In this document: piece by piece, positions 1 through 5,394 of the stretch
How the letters are laid out: the number at the start of each line of letters is the position of its first letter
How positions within the stretch are numbered: the stretch's first letter is position 1
NCBI GenBank assembly: GCA_020052115.1
Contig: JAGVPR010000104.1
Span: 1 to 6,479, forward strand
Origin: Candidatus Eiseniibacteriota bacterium
GTDB taxonomy: Bacteria > Eisenbacteria > RBG-16-71-46 > JAGVPR01
Reading direction: 5' to 3'
Length of the DNA: 6,479 nucleotides
The notes under the pieces: generated by a model
Told to the model about the DNA's origin: nothing
What the model saw: only the letters and a program-made list of their open reading frames with translations
The model's database searches: none
Program-made: the position numbers and the translations under genes

Positions 1-181
1 CCACGCCGCCCGCTGCATCGGCCGGCGCGCGGAACGCCGCACGGTCGCGCTCGCCGGCCACGAAGAGGTGCGCCCGGACGCGATCCGCTATCTGAACCGC
101 CTCTCGGATTGGCTCTTCGTCCTGGCGAGGCTGATCAACCACCGCTCCGGAGTTTCGGAGACGACCTGGCAGGGGCGCTAG
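1..181 (+). CDS. PduO-type cob(I)alamin adenosyltransferase, C-terminal end (5' truncated by window)
   Basis: The reading frame begins at base 2 and ends at TAG 179-181, leaving 59 residues of a protein that starts outside the window. The family transfers the adenosyl group of ATP to reduced corrinoid, making adenosylcobalamin in the cytoplasm. Visible hallmarks are the basic GRRAERR stretch near residues 7-13 of the fragment, which in PduO/MMAB enzymes contributes ATP-binding Arg and Glu residues, and the closing helix YLNRLSDWLFVLAR (residues 30-43) with the conserved Asn, Asp and Phe. Human MMAB ends with almost the same pattern. The tail after this helix is short, as usual, so the C-terminus looks intact. 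It is not the unrelated CobO/BtuR type. Nothing ties it functionally to the hydrogenase. The family call is strong although only the last third or so of the protein is seen. Confidence 0.88.
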   Translation, partial: HAARCIGRRAERRTVALAGHEEVRPDAIRYLNRLSDWLFVLARLINHRSGVSETTWQGR

Positions 182-320
182 CAGGCGCTCCGGGCTCCGG
201 AAGGAGTCCGGCGAGCCGTGTCCATCGCCGGTGCTGAAACGAGCGGACCGGCTCGCCAGCGGGGGCGCAATCCTCTATCATCTATCCTCGTTGTTACTGC
301 CGACGCTCCGGAGGCCGGAG
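144..320 (+). repeat. Cluster of four GCTCCGG heptamers, several forming hairpins
   Basis: GCTCCGG occurs at 144-150, 187-193, 194-200 and 305-311. The first copy lies in the end of the adenosyltransferase gene and can pair with CGGAG at 156-160. The second and third form one strand of the hairpin at 187-216. The fourth starts a separate hairpin, CTCCGG (306-311) and CCGGAG (315-320) with loop AGG, 58 bases upstream of the kinase start. The 8-mer GGAGTCCG also occurs twice (203-210, 317-324). I saw no other GCTCCGG on either strand by eye. In GC-rich DNA this could be chance or a degenerate palindromic repeat. The copies are certain; meaning is not. Confidence 0.4.
187..216 (+). terminator. 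Hairpin after the adenosyltransferase stop, possible terminator
   Basis: Five bases after the TAG stop, CCGGGCTCC (190-198) pairs with GGAGTCCGG (203-211) through nine pairs, one of them G-U, closed by a GGAA tetraloop (GNRA class). GCT (187-189) and AGC (214-216) can extend the stem across a two-base bulge. There is no T-run downstream, so this is not a canonical intrinsic terminator. Position and stability suggest 3'-end formation or message protection. The stem is seen directly; its role is inferred. Confidence 0.45.
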
Positions 321-378
321 TCCGCCGGCGCCGGTTCATCCGCTTCGCCCGTTGCGGGGCGGTCTTCCTTCAGGGGCC
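217..378 (+). promoter_or_regulatory. Leader of the kinase gene, probably holding its promoter
   Basis: This stretch separates the adenosyltransferase hairpin from the kinase ATG and carries no convincing gene. Its only AT-richer pocket is about 269-300, with TATCAT (276-281) and TATCCT (283-288) as possible -10 elements. No good TTGACA-like -35 box and no GG/GC sigma-54 pair is visible at the right spacing. A 6-bp hairpin follows at 306-320. A promoter is expected because the preceding gene ends in a terminator-like stem, but the exact element is not resolved. Confidence 0.25.
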
Positions 379-1530
379 ATGGAAACAGCGAATATCGCCA
401 TCGTCGGAGCCGGCAAGGGCGGGTACGAGTGCCTGAAGGTGTTGCTCACGACCCCCAACGTCCTCATCAAGTACGTTTGCGACATTGACCCCAACGCCAA
501 GGGAGTCATGCTCGCCAAGCAGCACAAGATCTCCTACGTGGCGCGCCTCTCGGAGTTCATTCACGATCCCGAGGTCGATCTGATCTTCGAGAGCACGGGG
601 CGGCCCGAGGTGTTCGAGGAGCTGAGCCGCGCGAAGCTCCCTACGACGAGCCTCGTGGGCTCGGGCGGCACCCGGGTCATCTTCAGCCTGCTGGACAGCT
701 ACAACGAGGTCAATCGCAGCCTGCGCTCGTACAAGATGAACCTCGAACGGCGGATCATCGAACGCACCGAGGAGCTGGAGAAGCTGAACACCGAACTCTC
801 CAAGGAGAAGGCGGCGACCGAGCGGCTGTACGAACAGCAGCGTGAGATCAACGAGGAGAAGAGCCGGTATCTCATCCATACGACGCATCAGCTGAAGGCG
901 CCGTTCGCGGCCATCCACAACTACGTGGACATCATTCTCGACGGCTATGCCGGTCCGCTGGCGCAGGAGACCCGGGATCTCGTCTTGAAGATCAAGACGC
1001 GTTGCGAGCTGCTGTCCGAGACCATCCTGGACATGCTGGAACTCGCAAGGCTCAAGGCGCAAGACCTCGAGCTGGTGCGCGAGGATGTTGATCTGTGCGC
1101 GGTTGTGAACGATGTCGTCGAGCGATTCGCCGTGTCGGCGGCGGCGAAGCGATTACTGGTGAGGGTGGACGCGCCCAAGGAGCCGCTCATCGCGCGCACG
1201 GTCGGCAAGCGGCTCTTCGAGCTGCTCGCGGTGCTCTTGGAGAATGCCGTCAAGTACTCGCCGCCGGACGGCTCGATCGAGATCGCGATGAAGGTGGCGA
1301 GCGACGGCAAGCGGGTCATTTCCATCATGGATCATGGCATCGGGATCCCCGAGGCCAACCTGGGTAAGATCTTCAGGGAGTTCTTCCGATCCAACAACGC
1401 AGTCCGGTTCGAACCCAACGGCAACGGGCTGGGGCTGGCAATTGCAGGGGAAATCGCCAACCTGCTCGACATCACGATCGAGGTGGAGAGCGAGCTGGAG
1501 AAGGGGACGACGTTCCACGTGCGCATCTGA
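379..1530 (+). CDS. Soluble histidine kinase with N-terminal Rossmann (NAD(P)-binding-like) sensor domain
   Basis: This 383-residue cytoplasmic sensor kinase has no signal peptide or membrane segment. Residues 5-100 look like a Rossmann fold: a hydrophobic strand, then GAGKGG (10-15, GxGxxG spacing), an acidic pair D35/D37 at the end of the expected second strand, and a later strand DLIFESTG (67-74), as in dehydrogenase-type dinucleotide-binding domains. A charged linker, probably coiled coil, spans about 106-165. The HisKA helix carries the phosphoacceptor H170 in HQLKAPF. The HATPase domain shows the N box (LLENAVKYSPPDG, N289), G1 (DHGIGIPE, D318) and G2 (GNGLGLAI, 348-355). ATG 379 was chosen over an in-frame TTG at 352 because the first Rossmann strand begins right after it; the AGGGG at 372-376 is rather close. 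The receiver 64 bases downstream is the likely partner. The ligand (NAD(H), NADP(H) or other) is inferred. The H-box lacks the usual acid and Thr/Asn. Confidence 0.9.
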   Translation: METANIAIVGAGKGGYECLKVLLTTPNVLIKYVCDIDPNAKGVMLAKQHKISYVARLSEFIHDPEVDLIFESTGRPEVFEELSRAKLPTTSLVGSGGTRVIFSLLDSYNEVNRSLRSYKMNLERRIIERTEELEKLNTELSKEKAATERLYEQQREINEEKSRYLIHTTHQLKAPFAAIHNYVDIILDGYAGPLAQETRDLVLKIKTRCELLSETILDMLELARLKAQDLELVREDVDLCAVVNDVVERFAVSAAAKRLLVRVDAPKEPLIARTVGKRLFELLAVLLENAVKYSPPDGSIEIAMKVASDGKRVISIMDHGIGIPEANLGKIFREFFRSNNAVRFEPNGNGLGLAIAGEIANLLDITIEVESELEKGTTFHVRI

Positions 1531-1545
1531 TCCGTCCCGGGGGCT

Positions 1546-1575
1546 GCCTCGCGGGGGCGTCTCGCGACGCGAGGC
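1546..1575 (+). repeat. Intercistronic inverted repeat between kinase and response regulator
   Basis: GCCTCGCG (1546-1553) and CGCGAGGC (1568-1575) form a perfect 8-bp inverted repeat with a 14-base loop. A competing inner hairpin is possible: GCGTC (1557-1561) with GACGC (1566-1570) around a four-base loop. The outer stem ends seven bases before the Shine-Dalgarno of the next gene. It may stabilise or attenuate the message and set the kinase-to-regulator ratio. The repeat is seen; any function is inferred. Confidence 0.4.
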
Positions 1576-1581
1576 TCGAGC

Positions 1582-1589
1582 GGAGGAGG
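1582..1589 (+). promoter_or_regulatory. Shine-Dalgarno that fixes the TTG start of the response regulator
   Basis: GGAGGAGG lies five bases before TTG 1595. It is the strongest ribosome-binding site in the plus-strand module and decides the start of the receiver gene, since no ATG or GTG lies nearby in frame. Confidence 0.8.
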
Positions 1590-1594
1590 GCGTC

Positions 1595-1996
1595 TTGGCC
1601 AAGAAGAAGATCTACATCATTGATGACGATCACGACGTCATTGATGCGATGACCATCGTGCTCGAGAAGAACAACTACGAGGTCGCCGCGCAGTACGATG
1701 ACGAGAACGTAGTGGAAAACGTCAAGGCGCAAATGCCGGATGTCATCATTCTCGACGTGATGTTCCCCGAGGATTCCTCTGCGGGCTTCAACATCGCCCG
1801 CCAGCTCAAGAGCCACGACGATCTGCAGCGCATTCCGATCTTGATGCTGTCGGCCATCAACGAGCGCGGAATCTACGTCGGCAGGTTCTCCAACAAGGAC
1901 CTGGACGAGAGCTTCCTGCCCGTCAACCTGTTCTTGGAAAAGCCGCTGAAGCCGGCCGCGCTTCTGGAGAAGGTCGCATCGTTGATCGGCAAGTAG
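1595..1996 (+). CDS. Single-domain response regulator (receiver only)
   Basis: The product is a 133-residue CheY-like receiver with no DNA-binding or enzymatic output. It has the acidic pocket DDD (10-12), phosphoacceptor D54 in IILDVMFP, the switch Ser S86 in ILMLSA and the conserved Lys K116 in FLEKP. The TTG start is set by the Shine-Dalgarno GGAGGAGG and places the first beta strand right after the start, as expected. The gene is open further upstream in frame, but that part overlaps the kinase and is not plausible coding. Between beta4 and beta5 (about 88-112) the usual alpha4 pattern with an 'AGADDYLTKP'-like turn is replaced by a longer, polar and aromatic stretch, so the signalling face is unusual. 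It should be phosphorylated by the upstream kinase and act through protein contacts; the partner is not visible here. It converges on the protease gene with 16 bases between the stops. Confidence 0.92.
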   Translation: MAKKKIYIIDDDHDVIDAMTIVLEKNNYEVAAQYDDENVVENVKAQMPDVIILDVMFPEDSSAGFNIARQLKSHDDLQRIPILMLSAINERGIYVGRFSNKDLDESFLPVNLFLEKPLKPAALLEKVASLIGK

Positions 1997-2012
1997 GGCG
2001 AGGCGGCGGAGC

Positions 2013-2468
2013 TCAGAGTTCGAGCAGGCGCGCGATTGCCGCTGCTGCGTACTCCGGCAAGCGGGCGTCGAGTTCAGGCGACAGACCGATCTCGAACCGG
2101 ATCTCCTTGGGCTGTATGCCGAGGAAGAGGATGGGGGGCGGCGACTCGCCGGCCTGCCGCGCCAGCGCGAGCACCTGCAAGGCGTCCTCCTCGTGGGTCG
2201 TGCGCCCCGCCGCCGCCTTGCGCGTCTCGACCTCGTCGGGCGCGAAGAAGCGCCACTCGCCGGGAGGAAGCCCCATTTCGGCCGCGTCCACCAGCAGGAT
2301 CGCCGTCGTCTCCGGTACCAGGTAGGCGATCAGATTGAGGCTGTTCGCGCCGAGGTCAACAGCGCGGAATCCCCGCTCCAGCCCGTGCGCTGCGACGTAC
2401 TCCACCACACGCACGCCGATCGCGTCGTCGCAAGCGGTGTAGTTGCCGAGGCCGATCAGGTACCGCAC
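2013..2468 (-). CDS. [NiFe] hydrogenase maturation endopeptidase (peptidase M52, HybD/HycI type)
   Basis: This 151-residue protease removes the C-terminal peptide of the large subunit once nickel is in place, letting the active site close. The N-terminus has the family signature IGLGNYTACDDAIGVRVVE (5-23). By comparison with E. coli HybD (E16, D62, H93) the nickel-sensing ligands are D15, D61 (in LLVDA) and H92 (in TTHEED). Length is normal for the family. The start is GTG at 2468, six bases after the hydA stop; AGGA (plus-strand 2473-2476) overlaps that stop and sits four bases before the GTG. As last gene of the hydrogenase operon its substrate is almost certainly HydA, whose tail after DPCISCSTH must be cut. 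No terminator is obvious in the 16 bases before the convergent response-regulator gene. Confidence 0.93.
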   Translation of the reverse strand: MRYLIGLGNYTACDDAIGVRVVEYVAAHGLERGFRAVDLGANSLNLIAYLVPETTAILLVDAAEMGLPPGEWRFFAPDEVETRKAAAGRTTHEEDALQVLALARQAGESPPPILFLGIQPKEIRFEIGLSPELDARLPEYAAAAIARLLEL

Positions 2469-2474
2469 GCGTTC

Positions 2475-3791
2475 CTAGCGCACAAAGGTCACGTCGAGAT
2501 AGTGGGTGGAGCAGGAGATGCAAGGATCGTAGGCGCGGACCAGCATCTCGAGCGCCAGCTCCATGTCCTTCTCGGCGGTCCGCGCGGCGACGAGCTGAGG
2601 TACCAGCCGGTCGAAGTCGGCCTGGATGTTCGCGTGATTCTGGTTCGTCGGGATGATGCAGTTGCCCCGCAGGCACATCCCGTCCGTGTCAAAGGCGTAC
2701 TCGTGGAACAGGATTCCGCGCGGCACCTCTACCGCGCCCGCGCCCGAGGCGTACCTGGCCGGAATCACCAACGGCTCTTCGCGCACGCCGTCCCGCAGAA
2801 GCTGGTCTATGATCGCCAGCGAGGCATGGAAGCTCTCGAAGATCTCGACCACTTGGGCGACAGTATTCATGTAGGGATTCGAGCAGATGGGCTTCAGGCC
2901 GAGCGTCTGCGCTGCCTTCTTGGCCTCGGGGTGCAGCATGGCGAAGTTGTTGTTGAAACGAGCCAGCGCGCCCACCGCGTAGCTCGCGAGCTTGTGCTTG
3001 GCGTACTTGGCAGTCGACTGCGGCACCATGAACTCGTTCGTGACCTGCTCGTAGGCCGCGACCTCGAAGCGCTCCTTCGCGCCGTCGGGCATCACCGACT
3101 GGATCTTCCCGTCGTAGAGGCCGTAGTCCTGGTCGGACGACAGGGCGATGTACTCCGTCGGACGGTCGAAGGCTGGCACTCGGCCGGCCAGCGAAGAAAC
3201 GGTGGCGAGGGTCTCGCTGAGATCGGGCACCGCCGCCAGCATCCTCTCCTTCAGCGCAGCCAGCTCCTTCGGCTTGGGCACGGACGCGAAGCCGCCGGGA
3301 ACCGCCGTCGTCGGGTGCGTGGTGCGGCCGCCGATGAGCGAGCCCCACTCGTGCGCCAGGCGCTTCAGCCTGAGCGCGCGCGCCACCACCTCGCCGTGGC
3401 TCGCGACGAGCGGGAACACCGACGGGGCCCCCAGGAGATCCGGCGCCGCGAGGAAGTAGACGTGCAGAACGTGGGAGTCGAAGTTCTCCGCGTGCTTGAG
3501 AAGCGCTCGCAACTGCAACGTCTGCGGCGTGACCTGGATGCCGAGCGCGTTCTCCGTCGCCTTGACGGAAGCGAGCGTATGGCCGATCGAGCAGATGCCG
3601 CAGATGCGGCTCGTGATCCGCGCAACTTCGGAGTAATGACGTCCGCGGACCATCGCCTCGAAGAAGCGGGGCGCTTCGGGCACCTGCCACTCGCACTTCT
3701 CGATCTTTCCGTCGGTCACGTTCACGACGATGTTGCCGTGGCCCTCTACACGGGTCAGATGATGGACGTTGATGCGGGCACTCACCGTCAT
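2475..3791 (-). CDS. hydA: Group 3b [NiFe] hydrogenase large (alpha) subunit, Ni-Fe catalytic site
   Basis: The 438-residue catalytic subunit binds the Ni-Fe(CN)2CO centre that splits or forms H2 in the cytoplasm. The L1 region is RVEGHG (14-19). L2 is RICGICSIGH (62-71) with nickel ligands C64 and C67. A middle motif GGRTTHPTTAVPGGF (154-168) and EVPRGILFHEY (355-365) follow. The C-terminal motif DPCISCSTH (422-430) supplies C424 and C427. Cleavage is expected after H430, releasing eight residues that begin Tyr-Leu-Asp. The motif block VRAYDPCISCS closely resembles Pyrococcus furiosus HydA. The start overlaps the hydD stop as ATGA (3788-3791), with GGAG (plus-strand 3800-3803) eight bases upstream, so the two subunits are probably translationally coupled. 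The twin-arginine signal of uptake enzymes is absent from its partner, so the enzyme is soluble. Confidence 0.97.
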   Translation of the reverse strand: MTVSARINVHHLTRVEGHGNIVVNVTDGKIEKCEWQVPEAPRFFEAMVRGRHYSEVARITSRICGICSIGHTLASVKATENALGIQVTPQTLQLRALLKHAENFDSHVLHVYFLAAPDLLGAPSVFPLVASHGEVVARALRLKRLAHEWGSLIGGRTTHPTTAVPGGFASVPKPKELAALKERMLAAVPDLSETLATVSSLAGRVPAFDRPTEYIALSSDQDYGLYDGKIQSVMPDGAKERFEVAAYEQVTNEFMVPQSTAKYAKHKLASYAVGALARFNNNFAMLHPEAKKAAQTLGLKPICSNPYMNTVAQVVEIFESFHASLAIIDQLLRDGVREEPLVIPARYASGAGAVEVPRGILFHEYAFDTDGMCLRGNCIIPTNQNHANIQADFDRLVPQLVAARTAEKDMELALEMLVRAYDPCISCSTHYLDVTFVR

Positions 3792-4540
3792 GGCGCCTGC
3801 TCCAGTTGGTTTGCGGTAAACATGTTGGCTTTGTCGCCGGCCCGCTTCTCGGAGAAGCCGGCGCGGGCCGTCAGCACCTTCTTGAGCGCCGGGAGATTCG
3901 GGCGATCCACGAAGCCGCGGCACGCTTCGCACGGGATGCCGGCAGCGGGGCAGGGGGCGCCGCAGCCCGCGCGAGCGACTTGGCCCATGCAATGGTCGTC
4001 TTCGTCGTAGCGACAGATCGTCTCGTTGCGCTTGCACTCGACGCAGACCGGGAAGTTCGGGATGACCGGCTCCTTCCCGTGCAGTAGATGCGAGACGATC
4101 TGCAGCACCTCGTACTTGTTCACCGGGCAGCCGAAGGCCATGTAGTCGACCTTGATCGCCGCCGAAATGGGCAGCGCTTTCGCGGAGTCGAGGTGCGGCA
4201 TGCCGGCGTCGCGCCCGTAGACGCATTCTCTGTAGTCCGTCTGGTGGTTCTTGAGCGCGTTGATGCCCGCGGTGGTGGCGCACTGGCCGTAGGCGATGAC
4301 GATCCCCGCCCGCCGGCGGACTTCCTCGAGCCGGGGACGATCGGCCTCACGGGTGAAACTGCCTTCGACGAAGGCGATGTCAATCGGCTCGACCGTCTTC
4401 TCCGACATGGCCTCCCGAAACTCGACCACATCTACATGCTTCAGCAGCTCGAGGAATGCCGTGTCGCCGTAGTTGGTGAATTCGATCTGGCAGCCCTCGC
4501 AGCAGGTGAAGTCGAAGAACGCAACCCTGGGCTTGGCCAT
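3788..4540 (-). CDS. hydD: Group 3b [NiFe] hydrogenase small (delta) subunit, three Fe-S clusters
   Basis: This 250-residue small subunit relays electrons from the Ni-Fe site of HydA. Likely proximal [4Fe-4S] ligands are C14 and C17 (TCCEGCQ), C87 (GQCATTAG) and C138 (GCPVNK). The second half holds ten residues of a ferredoxin-like relay: C166, C169, C176 and C184 (CVEC...C...C) and C193, C197, C204 and C207 (AGCGAPC...CEACRG), making fourteen cysteines in all with C13 and C106. RAGC-x3-C and CxxCRG match P. furiosus HydD. There is no Tat signal, in keeping with a cytoplasmic group 3 enzyme. ATG 4540 lies one base after the hydG stop, with a strong GAGGAGG (plus-strand 4550-4556) nine bases upstream. 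The final codons overlap the hydA start by four bases. Confidence 0.96.
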   Translation of the reverse strand: MAKPRVAFFDFTCCEGCQIEFTNYGDTAFLELLKHVDVVEFREAMSEKTVEPIDIAFVEGSFTREADRPRLEEVRRRAGIVIAYGQCATTAGINALKNHQTDYRECVYGRDAGMPHLDSAKALPISAAIKVDYMAFGCPVNKYEVLQIVSHLLHGKEPVIPNFPVCVECKRNETICRYDEDDHCMGQVARAGCGAPCPAAGIPCEACRGFVDRPNLPALKKVLTARAGFSEKRAGDKANMFTANQLEQAP

Positions 4541-4541
4541 C

Positions 4542-5384
4542 TCAGATCGCCTCCTCAAGGCCCTGGACCTCGGAGAACGGAAAGACCGGCCCGTCCACGC
4601 AGACATACCTGTCGTTGATCTGACAGTGGCCGCACTTGCCCACGCCGCACTTCATGCGGCGCTCGAGATCAACGAAGACGTTCTCGCGCTTGATCCCGAG
4701 CTTGTCCAGCTCGCGAATGACGAAGCGGAACATGACCGGAGGGCCGCAGATGACGACGCGAGTCTCCGCGTCCAGCCGCACATTCGGAAAGAGCGTCGTG
4801 ATGAGGCCGACGTGTCCCTTCCAGCTGGGGTCGCCGCGGTCCACCGTCTCGAAGTACTCGACGTCGCCCGACCCGCGCCACTTCACGAGGTCCGCCACGA
4901 AGAGCTGCTGCTGCGGATCGCGGGCGCCGTAGAAGAGGATGAAGCGCTCGAACTCGCCGCGGCGGTCCAGAATGTACTGGATGAGCGAGCGCGTCGGGCA
5001 GAGGCCGATTCCGCCGGCGACGATCAGTACGTCCCGGCCGCGGAGCTTCGGCAGGTCGAAGCCGCGGCCGAGGGGCCCCCGGACGTAGAGCGACTGCCCC
5101 GCCTTCAGCTGATGGATCGCCCCCGACACGCGGCCGACCTTGCGAACCACGATGTCGAAGGTGTTCTCGCGCGTCGGGGAGCTCGCGAAGCCGATCGGGA
5201 TCTCGCCGTATCCGAACAGCGATACCTCTAGCATCTGGCCCGGATCGAACTTCAGGGGCGGGCCGCCGGCCATCTTCAGGGTCAGGTGCTTCTCGAGCGG
5301 GGTCGGCTGCGCGGTCTGGACGATCGTCGCCTCGCGCGGCAGGAATATGTTCTCGAGCTCCGTCCAATGGCACTGGTGGTTCAT
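4542..5384 (-). CDS. hydG: Group 3b hydrogenase gamma subunit: FAD/NAD(P)-binding diaphorase with [2Fe-2S]
   Basis: The 280-residue flavoprotein exchanges electrons between the hydrogenase Fe-S chain and NAD(P). It is built like ferredoxin-NADP reductase and dihydroorotate dehydrogenase electron-transfer subunits. The FAD-binding barrel shows PIGFASSP (63-70) and RGPLGRGF (102-109). The NAD(P) domain shows VAGGIGLCP (122-130) and ICGPPVMF (212-219). The C-terminal [2Fe-2S] site has C246, C251, C254 and C262 in RRMKCGVGKCGHC and VCVDGP, nearly identical to P. furiosus HydG. NAD versus NADP preference cannot be read reliably. ATG 5384 is ten bases after the hydB stop, with GAGGA overlapping that stop region. 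In group 3b enzymes this subunit makes hydrogen exchange with pyridine nucleotides possible and sometimes elemental sulphur or polysulphide reduction; sulphur activity here is not shown. Confidence 0.96.
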   Translation of the reverse strand: MNHQCHWTELENIFLPREATIVQTAQPTPLEKHLTLKMAGGPPLKFDPGQMLEVSLFGYGEIPIGFASSPTRENTFDIVVRKVGRVSGAIHQLKAGQSLYVRGPLGRGFDLPKLRGRDVLIVAGGIGLCPTRSLIQYILDRRGEFERFILFYGARDPQQQLFVADLVKWRGSGDVEYFETVDRGDPSWKGHVGLITTLFPNVRLDAETRVVICGPPVMFRFVIRELDKLGIKRENVFVDLERRMKCGVGKCGHCQINDRYVCVDGPVFPFSEVQGLEEAI

Positions 5385-5394
5385 TGCCGGATCC

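Noticed and set aside
352..378. TTG 352 as an earlier start of the kinase
   Set aside because: It adds nine residues before the first Rossmann strand, has no Shine-Dalgarno, and ATG 379 fits the domain edge better.
370..1062. A 230-codon minus-strand frame opposite the kinase gene
   Set aside because: It is a shadow of the kinase, with low-complexity Leu/Arg/Gln composition and no recognisable motif or ribosome-binding site.
1334..1594. N-terminal extension of the response regulator into the kinase gene
   Set aside because: This part of the frame overlaps conserved HATPase motifs of the kinase, has Arg/Ser-rich translation, and the strong Shine-Dalgarno at 1582-1589 marks the real start at 1595.
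2036..2060. Stem TTGCCG/CGGCAA as a terminator between the convergent operons
   Set aside because: Only six pairs with a 13-base loop, inside the protease coding region, with no T-run on either strand; too weak to call.
2193..4010. A 605-codon open frame on the plus strand opposite hydA and its neighbours
   Set aside because: It lies antisense to clearly conserved hydrogenase genes, its translation is Arg-, His- and Val-rich with no family motif, and long antisense openings are expected opposite GC-rich genes.
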